From Apium graveolens (taxonomy: Eukaryota > Streptophyta > Magnoliopsida > Apiales > Apiaceae), in NCBI RefSeq assembly GCF_009905375.1, contig NC_133650.1:173122518-173186517 (forward strand): a stretch of 64,000 bases of DNA, given 5' to 3'. This document shows positions 42,723 to 54,100 of this stretch, piece by piece. The notes under the pieces are model-generated. The model had not been told where the DNA came from, made no database searches, and saw nothing but the letters and a program-made list of their open reading frames with translations. Position 1 is the stretch's first letter, and every line of letters starts with the position of its first letter. The translations under genes were made by a program, and so were the position numbers.

Positions 42723-43794
42723 TGTTAGGAATATATGTATTAGTTTGATGATAAGTTAAACAAAACACTTAAGTAGAAATCTAGTATTTGTAGCCTCAAC
42801 GGATAATACCACTATTGGCTATCCGTTGATGGAGTAGCTTTACTTAGAAATAAGTTTAGTATTGTAACACATTTCAGTCTCTGTATTTAAGTTATAATTC
42901 TTAGAAGTTGTGGGAAATTATAAGTCATGTTGACTACTAGTGGATATGCAAATAGGAGGGCTAATTGTAAATATTTCATGCCTTGTAATTTTGTATAAAT
43001 GAAGTAGTATCAACTGATAGATTAAAGGCCTTCAACGGATGAGAAACAAAGCTTCAACGGATGTCTCTAAAGCTTCAACGGATAACATCCATCAACGGAT
43101 GAGTGCATCAACGGATAAAGCTTCAACTGTTAAAGCATCAATGGATAAAGCCATCAACGGATGAAAGCTTCAATGGATGCTCAGTTCCATAGCAGTTGAT
43201 AGTGACAATTCATAAGCTGACAGAGGCACATAGGTTGACAGAGATAATTGGAATGTGGTAGCCTCTTGGAGGAATCAAGAAAAAGCAGCATTTCCATTCT
43301 GGTGCAAAAAAGGAAGTATTCAAAGATTTATAGATTATCTTAGATTACATTGGATAGAGAAATGAAGAAGAAACATGTGAAGAACTATTTTATGATTGTA
43401 TTTTATCTTTGTCTTCACTTGTAAATTTGGTGATATATAAACCAATTTGCAGCTAGTAATTAGGTGTGAATTTTTCAGAGCTGTTTAGAAAAACATAGAG
43501 AGAAAATCATCTAGTTTGTACTAGGAAGCAGCTGTGAACAATTCTTTGTATCACAGATTTTCTGAAATACACATCTCTGGTGGAATAACAAATCCACCAG
43601 AAAAGTTTTTAAAGCCTTTGTATTCTTTACATTTGTGTCTTGAATATACATCTGTCTGCACCTGCTCAAAGCAATTCACATACATATGTTCATCATACAC
43701 TTAGTTTTTGAAACTGCTCAAAACTTGAAAAGTTTTGAGATTTACATTCAACCCCCCTTCTGTAAATCTCATTGTTAGTTCCTTGGGAATAACA
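42723..43794 (+). repeat. 3' LTR of the full-length Sirevirus
   Basis: 1072 bases, same length as the 5' LTR, with about 30 substitutions by eye. Eight exact CAACGGAT/ATCCGTTG copies lie at 42797-43160; some motif copies intact here are decayed in the 5' LTR and the reverse. Confidence 0.95.
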
Positions 43795-43799
43795 TATAC

Positions 43800-46319
43800 C
43801 AAATCGCAACTAGTTTAACTTACATTTGAATAACAAACATTCTTACCAACTTTCAAACTTAGACTATAACAAAAGTCTTCAGCTAGCTTAATCCGTCTCA
43901 ACCTGGGATCCTAGTTCGCACACTTGATTGTGGATCCTCGCTACTAATGAGTTCCTTCTTAACTGGAAAAGAACATAAACAAATTCGCAAGAGTGAGCTA
44001 ACTAGCTCAGCAAGTCACAGTGACAATACTGAGATTTAATCAATAATCAAATGAAATGATTTAGGTTATCAAGTTTCTTAATAAGCAATGATTAGAATTG
44101 GATATTCAATTTTTATTTTAAAAACCAAGGTTAGGCTGCTGATCAGTCACACACTAACCCCGAGCAAGGCACACAACTTTGCTCTATATACTGGACCCAA
44201 GGCACACATTGGCCTAATACGACCACGAATCTGGTCTAACCTCGAATCTGGTCCACATTTATAAAATAATCCAATTCCATAACAATAACAAAAATAAACA
44301 ATATACATCAATAAACAGAATCATAAACAAAACTTGTCTTCAAGCATAAGGTGATTTGCAATCATCACAAGGGTACAACATGGTAAGTACAAAGATTGGC
44401 TATCAGGCGGGAAAAGAATCAAATAACAGAAGAATCAAGGTTTCATGGTTATCAGGATTAGTCTTCTGATGTTAAAAAAATCTGGTTTAGTGATCGGTGT
44501 ATAGTTTTTATGTATTTGTGGAGTAGTATCGTATATCTGTGGTTTATATCTAGGTATTCAGCAATCAATGGTTTACAAGTAATAAGGCTTACGACTCAAA
44601 GATCAATAAGTGGAATCAGGATTTAAGGTTAAATACATCAAAGCACTTGCAATATAAAATAGAACTATTTAATTACTTGCAACATATCTTGAGAAAGTTC
44701 AGAACACTTGCCTTATCTCAACCCGCTAACACTCACTGGCTCTCGTTTACCGATTCTTATTCACCGACTATCTGCTTCCCCTTTCTACGCCTCGCTTCCT
44801 CTTCTAAGACATTACAAGTATCTCTTAATACTCTTTCTCACTTAATTCTATTCGTTACAAGCTTCTATCTACCCTTCGTTTCACCCAATCCGACTTACGA
44901 ATTAAAAGTTATGATAAAAACTGACAAAAGAATCAAACGTTGAATGAAATCGATTCTCTTACAATACACACACAAGCATATTGTTTATCAATCAGATCAC
45001 ATATAGCACATAGCGCGTAAGATATTCGATAAAAATAATTTTTGAAAGAAGATTCGGGGTTAAAATGATTTTCCGGGTATTTAATACGAATTTTTAACTA
45101 TTTTTCGGAATTAAAACGGATCAATGAATCATTGATAACCAATTAACAGGTTTTGAATACCCGGATCTAACTTTAAAATCATTTAATAATAATTATCGAG
45201 CCTTGAAAACAATTTAAAATAAATATTTTAAAGCTCGAAACTATTTTTTAAAATATTTAAATTAAAAGACATTATTAAATCTAATTAAATAATCAATTAA
45301 AATTAATTAATATTTAATTAAATCAATTAATCATTTAATAATTAAATTAATTGACTAATTAAATAATTAATTATCAACTAAAATTAATTAATTAAATAAT
45401 TTAGATTTATTTTTGAATTAAAAATAATTTTCATAATTAAAATATAATCAATTTTGGAATTTTAAATAATTAAAAATCGATTTTCTGAAAACAAAATAAA
45501 TAGAAATATGATTTTTAGAATTTTTGGAAACAGGAATATAATTTTTGCAAGATTTTAAAATAACAGGTACTCATTTGTAAGCTTTTACAAACTATAGGGT
45601 AAAAGTGGTAATTTTACTACCTTCCCCATTGTTCGTCGGTGGTCGCAATTAACGGCGACCCCGAGCTTTTCCGGCCAACTGTAACATAACCCAGAACACC
45701 ATCAAATTAACAGGAATCAAAGGTCTTGCTTCCAGGAACTCATCTGCAGAAACAATTTAGTCAAACGATGTGTGGTTTGGGCGGAAAATCTCGTAATACT
45801 TTTCGCCGCCGTTCGAACAAATATTCCGACGAGCCTCTACAATTATCCTCCATTCATGAAACTTACATCATTCGATTTGTTTTTCCACAATCTATCTATT
45901 GGTGCAACCAGTTTAAGCTAATAACATATACAACAAAAATGCCTAAAAATAAATTAAGAACATTCATACTATATGTTATTGAACTCCAAATTCAACATAT
46001 AATATTCCAAAATGGTCAGGATAAAATTATCTACAAGATACAATCATCAAATCACACAAACAACATCAAAATCAAAAATTCATAATTAAACCCAAATAAA
46101 TTCAAAATTAAATAAAATTGTAGAAAAATATATATTGATTCTGCAGTAGTATGATTTACAGATTCTGAAAGTACTCTTCAAGACCTTCGTTTTGGTTACT
46201 AGAACTCCGATATTCGATATCAATAACACCTTCAAGTTGCAGTTTTATTCTCAAGAACACTATGAATTTTATGATTTTTCTCTGAAAAATATATATTTTA
46301 TTGTTTGCAAATGATTACC
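43800..46319 (-). repeat. Gypsy-type LTR fragment, right part (continues 30391-30557)
   Basis: About 2.5 kb of non-coding sequence. On the minus strand it has the features of a long chromovirus LTR: a 'TTGCTGAGCTAGTTAGCTCA' block near 44000 resembling 'TTGCTGCTCACCCTTGC' near the end of the plus-strand LTR at 47707-51952, a GC-rich patch (about 45640-45840) and AT-rich U3-like DNA. No right-hand LTR terminus is visible before the Tat-like LTR at 46320, so it is probably truncated. The small open frames (44647-44943, 45726-46085) are not recognisable genes. Confidence 0.5.
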
Positions 46320-46920
46320 TGTACAAAATAAAATACTGATAGAGATAAATAAATCCTGATTGTATAATTAAATATTGCATTAATCGTACAAGGTATGGGC
46401 TGCTGGGCCCAATAAGAAGATGTATGACATTCAGACCAGAAAGGTTAACATATCGATCAGGCCTGATGGACCAGATCATGCCTGATGGAACAAAGAAGGC
46501 CCAAAAACCCTGATTATTTATTAATTTCATAATTAATAAATAAGGGAGAAAAACAGCTATTAAGATAAGTCCTAGTGAGGATATAAATCCTTGTAAATTG
46601 GCCTCCAAGGAACCTCATGGGATAAGGAATCAGCTTCCTACTCCTTAGGACTCCTAAGTCTATCCTAAATCAGAGACTTGACCACCAAGTCTCCTATACC
46701 AAGTCCAATTCAAGGACTCCCAACATCTATATAAGGGGTCTCACCCCACAGATCATAACTACATTTTTTGACTTGATCCTTGGCAATCAGCAAGGTACGT
46801 AGGCATCTTGTTAAGGCAGATTGAGTCACGAAACACAAGAGCAGTCAAAATCGAGCCTTGAAGCTCACGTTCCTTATTATTAGATACGGCAAATATATAT
46901 ATTAGTTTTAATCCATAACA
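46320..46920 (+). repeat. 5' LTR of Tat-like element 2
   Basis: 601 bases, TGTACAAAATA to CATAACA; related to 29091-29619. It contains an inverted AT-rich stretch near 46516-46545 (attaatttcataattaat). Confidence 0.75.
46727..46736 (+). promoter_or_regulatory. TATA box of Tat-like LTR 2
   Basis: CTATATAAGG about 185 bases before the LTR end, the same place as in the sister LTR (29438). Confidence 0.6.
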
Positions 46921-46938
46921 TTTGGCGCCGTCTGTGGG
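46921..46938 (+). other. Primer-binding site of Tat-like element 2
   Basis: TTTGGCGCCGTCTGTGGG directly after the LTR; one base different from element 1. Not an initiator-Met type site. Confidence 0.7.
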
Positions 46939-46950
46939 AAAAACACAACC

Positions 46951-47706
46951 ATGGTGAGAACACGGAGAATAACTAGTGCTCTAGAGGAGGGAACACCATC
47001 AGGGACAACCCAGGTGATTTCGTCAACCGTGGAGATTCCTCCCCACTCAACTTATGCATCTACTCAAGTGGAAGCCCAGATAGGGGCAACTCAACCTCAG
47101 CCACAAGGGACGGCTCCCCCGACTATTCAAGGTACGAATCCTCAAGTTCAACAAGTACACATACCTATAAATTCTCGACCCGTCGGGTATGAATATTCAA
47201 CTGTTGTTACTACTAACCCCCCTTATGGGATGCCCCTTTACCCCCGAGGTTGGAGGAAGTAGATATGCTGGGCGAAGTGAAGCACGAGGGCAATCGCCCC
47301 CCTATATACGAGGTTTGGCTCCTATCCCCGAGGATCGGGAATTTTCTGGTCCTTACACTGAGAGAGATTCCGAATCTTCGGATGATGAAGTGGCCCCAAG
47401 AAGGAGACGTCCTGGCAAAGAGCCGATGGCCGATGGAAGGCAACGCCCTCGAAGCACCCAAGGGGCGAATCCCCAGGAAGTGCAGGATAGGATAAGGGCT
47501 CATGAGGCTGAGATCCAAAGGCTGAGACGTGACTTGGAAGCTCACCAGGCCACCAGACCACAGATGCCTCCTAGGGGGAGAAATCCTCCTCCTGTCATAG
47601 ACCTGGATGGTCCGGTGCGAAGAAGGGCTGTCGTCCGAAGAACTGATACAAGCAATCTCCTACCCCTTGGAGATCCTGATGATCCAACTCCACCCTTCAC
47701 AGAAGA
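46951..47706 (+). pseudogene. Tat-like gag, N-terminal half, frameshifted and split
   Basis: Starts at ATG 46951 (MVRTRRI) and reads a Pro/Gln/Thr-rich leader to 47262, where a run of five C (about 47240-47244; four in the sister element) shifts the frame. The true frame continues as 47189-47728 with an Arg/Glu-rich coil (about 47485-47550) and ends at the insertion border with PPFTE. It continues in phase at 61776 after the inserted element. Role: capsid/nucleocapsid precursor of the retrotransposon particle. Non-functional because of the frameshift and the 14 kb insertion. Confidence 0.85.
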
Positions 47707-50700
47707 TGTAATAACCCCAAAATTTTGAATTTTTTTTACCCTTGTGAATATTGTTTTTGCTGAAATTTTTGAACAAGAAAACTTTTCATGCCACACTATG
47801 TAGGGGTTCTGTTATGGATATTCTAAGATTTTATTAGTACTCTATATGGTATATAAGTGTATGTAAAGATCGTCAGAATCCAATTCCGAACACTTTGATT
47901 TTCCCGGAAATCCACTAGATACGGAAAGAATTGAGTATAAGGTAATAGGATAAAAAGAGGATTTAAATTAAAGGATTATAAGAGAGGATCATAAAAGGAA
48001 TATAATGTATTGAGAAAGGTTAAGGGAACCCAAGTAATAAGATCCCGGATATGATCTCTCAAACGATAAACGAGAACGAAAGATAAGCGAACCGTAAAAC
48101 AAATAAGTGACCAAGAGACAAGCTTGTACAAGAAGCCAAGGATTGTGACATCATCAAATCACAAGGTGTGGACAAGTGGAAGCATTATGACATGTGCAAG
48201 GTGACATAAGCATGACATAAGGGAAGGAATTGTTGGATGATTGTAAACCACACAAAGTTCAAGGTTAGAAAGGTAATTAACTAAAAACAAAACCAAAACA
48301 ACCAAGCTAGCCAAAACAAATCAAAGCAAACATAATTTTTTTTTCATTTCTTCAACATTGCTCTCGGCTTTTTCTTCTTTTCAAAGGAAGAAAAATCAAA
48401 AATCAAGTTCCAAGCATTGTTAAATCACAAGGTAATTATCTAAGGTTCCTTGTACATAGATATGGATATCCTATAAGTTTAAGCTTCTAATTCCTTCACA
48501 ATCTCTTCCAATAAATCAAGGAAGAAGATGGTGAATAGTAACCTTCAAGAAATAACTTTGGTTTTCTTGATTTTTTATGAAAGTTCAAGGTAGCTTAAGC
48601 ATAGATCAAGGCTTCCAGGGGCATTCCAAGGATCTTTCATTGATTAAAAGCTTCAAGGAAGGTATAACATCTCCAAACCCTAGCTTTACTTTGTATATTA
48701 GGTTGATTTTGATATTTATGGTAAAGAGTAGCTTGATGCTTGTTGGTTTAGAGTTTGGGTTGGAATGGTAGTGAATTGAAGGTTGAAATCTTATGGTTTG
48801 GTTAAAGGACTTAAGTATAGTTTAAATTCAAGTTTAAGAATAAGTATAAATTGTTAATGTTGAGTTGATTGGGGCTGTTATGATGTAGTGAGGATGGATT
48901 TTGGTTGTATGGATTGATTGGTGATAGTTTGGTGTTGTTTTGGAATGGTTTAAATTTGGGAAATCGCGTAAACATAGCCGTCGTAATGTCCGGTTTACTT
49001 TAGGCTGTTTTTGTTCTTAACATTAGGACCCGTGAACTCACTGCTAGGTTTTGACCATTGCCATTATTAGATAGTTCATGTTACGAGCTTCGTTTTGATA
49101 TGTAGTTCGTTTGATTCCGATGTACGGTTTAGGAGAAACGGCCGTTTTAAGTAACGACGTTTCGCGAACGAATCATTACCCCTCTCCTTACTTTGAAACC
49201 TTGGTTAAGGACCTTAAATGACTAATTGGGGTAAGAAACAATTATGTAAAGTGGATTAGGCAGTGGGAAAGGTACTCACGAAAGAATTGCCTTAAAACCC
49301 TTAATGGTTAAATTATTAAAAATGGTGGAGCCGAGGGTACTCGAGCGACTTAAGTAAATCGTTAAGCGCGAAAGCGAACGTTAGGACTCTAAATGGTTAA
49401 AGTCTAGTTTCTTAAGCGACCGGGGTTTAATTCCGACTTATGTTGTTGTTCATAGGTTATCGGACCCACTCTAAGTTTAAGCCTATCCGGGAGCACTCAG
49501 GCAAGTTTTCTACCCGTTATACTGTTGTTGTGATGTATACATATGTATATGCATAATCTTGTGATAGATGCATGGTGGTTAATTAGCAAATCTTGTGATA
49601 TATTGGAGCATGTGATATGGTATATATGCATGTCTGTTTCATAATCTTGATATATATAGTTGATTCAATTGCTTATAAGTTGCATAATACCTATGCTAGA
49701 GATAAGCAGTAGTTGCGTATACCCTTAGTATAGGGGACCCAAAGGTGAACATTTTCTAAAACTGGGAGTCGATGTTCCCGAGTATATTGTATATATTTAT
49801 ATATATATATATATAGATATAGTTTTCAAAACTATGAATCGAATAAGGTTTATTTGATAACTTTATTTTATTAATTAATATTATTTTGAATATTCATTCG
49901 AGGACATATGACTCCGCTTATTTTATTTATTGAATATTATTTTGAATATTCATTCGAGGGCTTATGACTCCGTTTATTTTATTAATGAATATTATTTTGA
50001 ATATTCATTCGAGGGCTTATGGCTCCGATTTATTTACTAATTAATATTCTTTATTTTATTAAAGAATAATGTGTCGGTAATCAAACTTACTTTTGATTAT
50101 TCAAATAAAGATATTACTTTCGTATAAGTATATCTTTGGTTATTTAATAGTCATTTCAAGTATAAGTTTTACAACATCTACTTCAATTATTTTTATAAAG
50201 ATTATTCTTTATGGGAATATTATTTAAATAATAATATTCAGATATTTTTTATATATTGGGGCTGATTTATTTTATTAGATCAGCATCACTCCGAACATTC
50301 TTAAAAATGTTTTGCGAGTCTTCAAAATGATTTTTAAAAGTTAGAGAGGATCCCAAAACTCATTTTTATATTTAAGATCCTCCTTTCGAAGGGGATTTAA
50401 ATACTCGCTCAAAACCTGAGGGATCCGGCTCTGTGGTGTGTTTTATATTCGCAACAAAGTTGTTGTCTTGATAAAAGAATTTTGATTACTTACCCAACAC
50501 TCGGGAAGTAAAATTCTTGGAACAAGTTAATTCATTAACAGGCATCGCCTGGGAATTATCGGTGAGTTTTCCTTTCCAACTAGATATGACTTCTTGGTGG
50601 AGCCGTATCAACAAGTTTCTACATGGGGAAAGGGGGGACGAGCTTTACGTTTCAGAGTCATGGATTTCATCTGAACTAGGAGTGGCGTAAGTGGTCGAGT

Positions 50701-51952
50701 GACGCCGGCCCAGCCTTATTATATTGGCCCAAAATGGTCTGGAAGTTCCGCTAAGACGGTCCATTCCTTAGGAGTCCAGTGTTCGGTTGACAAGTAAATC
50801 CGACAGGTTCTCCTCTACATATAGAAAATGGTGGGGTTGTACTACTACGACTGATCATCGTAAGTGGTCTTCCTGGCGCGACAAACTCCCGTAATGAGTT
50901 CATCATCCAATTGGATATTTCTGCAACACTACCCAGAGCACTTCGATAGAAAGGCTACGGTTGGGCGATTGTTGAGTGTTGGCAGGGTCAAGTTTTCAAA
51001 ATGATGTGTGCATCAAATGAAGTATCTCATAACTTCATTTTATTTTGATGATATTTTAAAGATTGATTCTATACAAGTTTTGTCTTTTAGCTTAATCTAT
51101 AGGATGAACTATTTATACATTGAACGGTAGTAGTTCAAGTAGTATTCAGAAAAGATATAAGTATATTGGAGTATCTTGTAACTTCATCATTTAAACTTAT
51201 ATCTAGTAAATGATTATCTTGTGCATGTCAAAGATTTTTGAAAAAATATTGAGACAAGGTTAGATATATGAGATCACCTTGCAACGATATTTTTATACAG
51301 TTATAAACTGGAACTCTGTGTATATTATACACGTCAGAGGATTTCAAAGATTGTGAAAAGTATATATGTACATATACTGAATATTTTGCGACTTCATCGC
51401 ATTAAGATATCAAACTTGGTTCATTTCTTTTGACCAAGACTTTCATGAGTACTATGAGAAGGCTCACATATTGTTAATCATTATACATATTATTTTGGTG
51501 GGCTTGCTGCTCACCCTTGCTTTCTTCTTTCATCACACAACAACAGATAGAATAGATGAATAGGACCAAGCTCCCGATTCACAAGCGATTAGGAAACGTT
51601 CCGCAGTTTCCTATAGGCGTTGATGTCGCTGTAGCTGAGGTAGGAACTACCAATAGGCTAGGCTTTCAAATTTTGATGTACCAGACTTATGTATCTTTAT
51701 CAATTGTAATAATGGCAAAGAAATGTAAATTTATTCAGAAACCCTTTTAAGGTGTATTGGCATATAATTGTGGAATAAAACGACTTGTGATTATTTTTGG
51801 ATATTCATCTCTAAGACTATAACTTGTGGTGTGTGTGTTTATTGTGGGGTCATAGTACAGAGTAGTTGATTATTTATTAAGATTGGGTGTTATTAAGGGA
51901 AATGGAACTCGTGACAACCCGGATCCCCGACCCCGGATTTGGGGGTATTACA
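47707..51952 (+). repeat. 5' LTR of the Tekay-like element
   Basis: 4246 bases, TGTAATAACCCC to GGGGGTATTACA (ends are inverted repeats of each other). It includes three ~55 bp tandem units at 49866-50033 and a TA-rich run near 49795-49815. The small open frame at 48577-48771 recurs in the other LTR at 58401-58595 and is not a gene. Confidence 0.95.
49866..50033. repeat. Three ~55 bp tandem units in the 5' LTR
   Basis: Units built on 'ttattttgaatattcattcg' followed by 'ag(g)(a/g)c(a/t)tatg(a/g)ctccg', starting near 49881, 49937 and 49992. Confidence 0.9.
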
Positions 51953-51956
51953 GAAA

Positions 51957-51968
51957 TGGTATCAGAGC
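51957..51968 (+). other. Primer-binding site, initiator-Met tRNA
   Basis: TGGTATCAGAGC, perfect, four bases after the LTR. Confidence 0.95.
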
Positions 51969-52214
51969 TAAGCGTTATAAACCTCAGAGATGATGTGACG
52001 TTAAAATAATAAGTTCACTAAGATAATAAGAACTCTTGCCAAGTTCATAGTCAGACTACCTAACGTAGTACTGACAGTTAAAACCCTTACGGGAACCCTT
52101 ATAAATATTCAGATAGTAACATAGTTCGTTCTCGTATAGGGCAGCGGGGCACCGAACCCTGAGGTTCAGGAGCATCAGCATGAGGATGTTTTATTACATG
52201 TTGGAGATCAAATT

Positions 52215-52988
52215 GTGAATCCGATAGAGTACCCTAATGAGGGACCGGATGAGATTAATTTTGAGAATGTTGCGGTTGAGGATGTTATCCCAGAAGGGAT
52301 TGTTGGTGAGGAGGATCTCGTGGAGGATCCTAACGGGAGTGAAGAGAGGACCGCTAAGGAATTGATGACCGTAGTCAGGGTGACTACCAGAGCAAGAATG
52401 GCCGCGAGGGTGGCACTAGAGGATGAAGAGTTACCAAGGGTACAAAGGGTAATGAGGGGAGAAGGAGTGGGGCCTTCCACGGCACCAGTTATACCAGTAT
52501 CAGACCCTCTTCCAGAGGTTCCTGTAGACATCCATGAGGTTCCACCAATTCCTGTCCCCTCCCCTATACAGAGCCCAGCACCTACTGAGGAAATGCAACA
52601 TTTATCTCCTGCACCATTGTCACCTGATACCGTGCTTGGTTATCAATTTGGATCTCCTGGGTCTGCACCACCTGCACCCCATGGACTGCTAGATGCTACC
52701 ACTCAGGCTTCTCTTATCGCCAATTATCATATGACTTTGGGTGGCCTGTCTGAGGCCCGTAATGTTAGAAGTGATCTGTTGGACCGACTTACTGCACCAA
52801 GAATTGAGGGCGTGGTACTTCCGGCAGGATTAGCTCATAGCATGGACAGGATTGAGGCTACCACCCGTGTTACAGCTAGAGGCCATCTTGAGGGTCAGAT
52901 TAATCCAGCTCTACTTGCAACTATCTTGGACCTCATCACCGCTTTAATGGAGCAGGTTAGGGATGTTGTGCGTGCCCGCATTTCTTGA
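52215..52988 (+). CDS. Unknown intact 257-codon ORF ahead of decayed gag
   Basis: The frame begins about 250 bases after the primer-binding site. The protein starts acidic (residues about 10-50), has a short Arg-rich stretch (RVTTRARMAARVAL, about 55-68), a Pro/Ser-rich middle (about 85-150) and an Ala/Leu/Arg-rich, probably helical C-terminus (about 155-257). I do not recognise a domain. It is the only undamaged frame in an element whose gag and pol are otherwise full of stops. It could be the preserved N-terminal leader of gag, an accessory protein, or an ORF kept by chance. No zinc knuckle or catalytic motif is present. Confidence 0.5.
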   Translation: MNPIEYPNEGPDEINFENVAVEDVIPEGIVGEEDLVEDPNGSEERTAKELMTVVRVTTRARMAARVALEDEELPRVQRVMRGEGVGPSTAPVIPVSDPLPEVPVDIHEVPPIPVPSPIQSPAPTEEMQHLSPAPLSPDTVLGYQFGSPGSAPPAPHGLLDATTQASLIANYHMTLGGLSEARNVRSDLLDRLTAPRIEGVVLPAGLAHSMDRIEATTRVTARGHLEGQINPALLATILDLITALMEQVRDVVRARIS

Positions 52989-53689
52989 TCCATAATAGTG
53001 TGCAGAGTCTGAGCAATCTGACAAGAATTTCATGCAGCACCACTTTTGGAGGATTAGCCTAAGTTATGGATGATTAGTTTTAATGACTAGATGATTATCT
53101 ATGGTAGTACTTTTGGGATACAAGCGATCAGATTAAATGATGTAATTCTCTTTAAGGTGTTCAGTTGTTGTACCCTCGAACAAATGGTTATGTATATATT
53201 CGTTAATTTCAGTTCAGATCAGTTTGTTTGTGATAAGATCACATTGTTAATTGCTCTATTAACACTTAAGAGAGTGTCATGAAGTTTATCGAACTTGAGA
53301 ATTCATAATTTGCAATCGTACAAGGACTGAACGAGGGAAAGACTTAAGCAAAGTAAGTAAGACAAATATCCAGAGATTCTCAAAATTTTTCCTAGTAATA
53401 TGCCCCCACAAGGAATAAGATTAGGGGCAAACCTTGAATGTGATAATCAGGGAGGTCGCAATTAAGATATAAGGAACCCAGAATATAATAAAGTGGAAAA
53501 TGAGGAGATTAAATTAAAAGATGACCCCAATTATGAGGAGTAGGAAGAAATATTTAGACTGAGAAAATAGAAGTCGAGCAAGATAAGGAGACCCAAGACG
53601 GTACTCCTATACGGAAGTTCATGGACCTGTCTAAACAGAACTTATACCTTATTCCTAACCACCACCTTGAGGAAACAATGTGGTGTGAA
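52989..53689 (+). other. Non-coding stretch of the Tekay-like element
   Basis: About 700 bases between the 257-codon ORF and the gag core remnant; only short open frames (for example 53091-53282) and nothing recognisable. Confidence 0.5.
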
Positions 53690-54100
53690 ATTCTTTCAGG
53701 ACCTTTAAGTCGCTAAGCTCTCAGAGTTCCAAGGAAATAGCTGACCCAGTCGAGGCAAGAGCCTGGCTAAAGGAAATAGAGGAATCATTTGAGATTCTAA
53801 ATGATTGACGAATCACAAAAGACTGTTTTTGTCACTTACCCTCCTAAGAGAGAGACCACCCGCTGGTGAAAGACCAAGAAAGGCACGGAGCCAGAGGTTA
53901 TAATAAAATGATTAAAGTTTAGTCAATTGTTTTTAGGAAAGTACTTCCCAAGGTTATGGAGATAGTGTAGTGTAAAAGCTTTAGAGACAGAACAAAGGCA
54001 GAAGAGTATGATGAATTATGAATCTAAGTTGTCAAGATTCGTTCTGAGGACACGAATCCAGAATGACGGGATGTTTGAAATCGATGCTTATGTTGGGTTG
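53690..54100 (+). pseudogene. Tekay-like gag core remnant
   Basis: Plus-strand pieces in shifting frames resemble the retrotransposon gag domain: 'PVEARAWLKEIEESFEILN' (about 53740-53800; family: EAWLxEIEKxFEIL), then 'FRKVLPKVMEI' (about 53935-53965; family: FxRKYxPxxVR), then 'RTKAEEYDEL' (about 53990-54020). Several stops and frameshifts. No knuckles are seen downstream. Confidence 0.55.

Larger units (their letters stand above)
30558..43794 (+). mobile_element. Full-length Sirevirus-type copia element, mutated
   Basis: A 13,237-base element: LTRs of 1072 bases each (30558-31629 and 42723-43794, about 3 percent different by eye), 5-bp target duplications tatac, primer-binding site, gag (31690-34106), pol (34121-37421), spacer with putative promoter, ORF2 (37975-42534) and polypurine tract. 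All coding parts are recognisable in full order but interrupted by at least eight stops and two or more frameshifts. A TCAACGGATA motif is scattered over the whole element, in LTRs, spacer and coding regions. Confidence 0.95.

Noticed and set aside
45726..46085. 119-codon frame, possible host gene
   Set aside because: No domain, Asn/Ile/Lys-rich composition of AT-rich DNA, inside an LTR-like region.
48577..48771. 64-codon frame repeated at 58401-58595 as if a conserved small gene
   Set aside because: It lies at the same place in the two LTRs of one element; conservation reflects LTR duplication.
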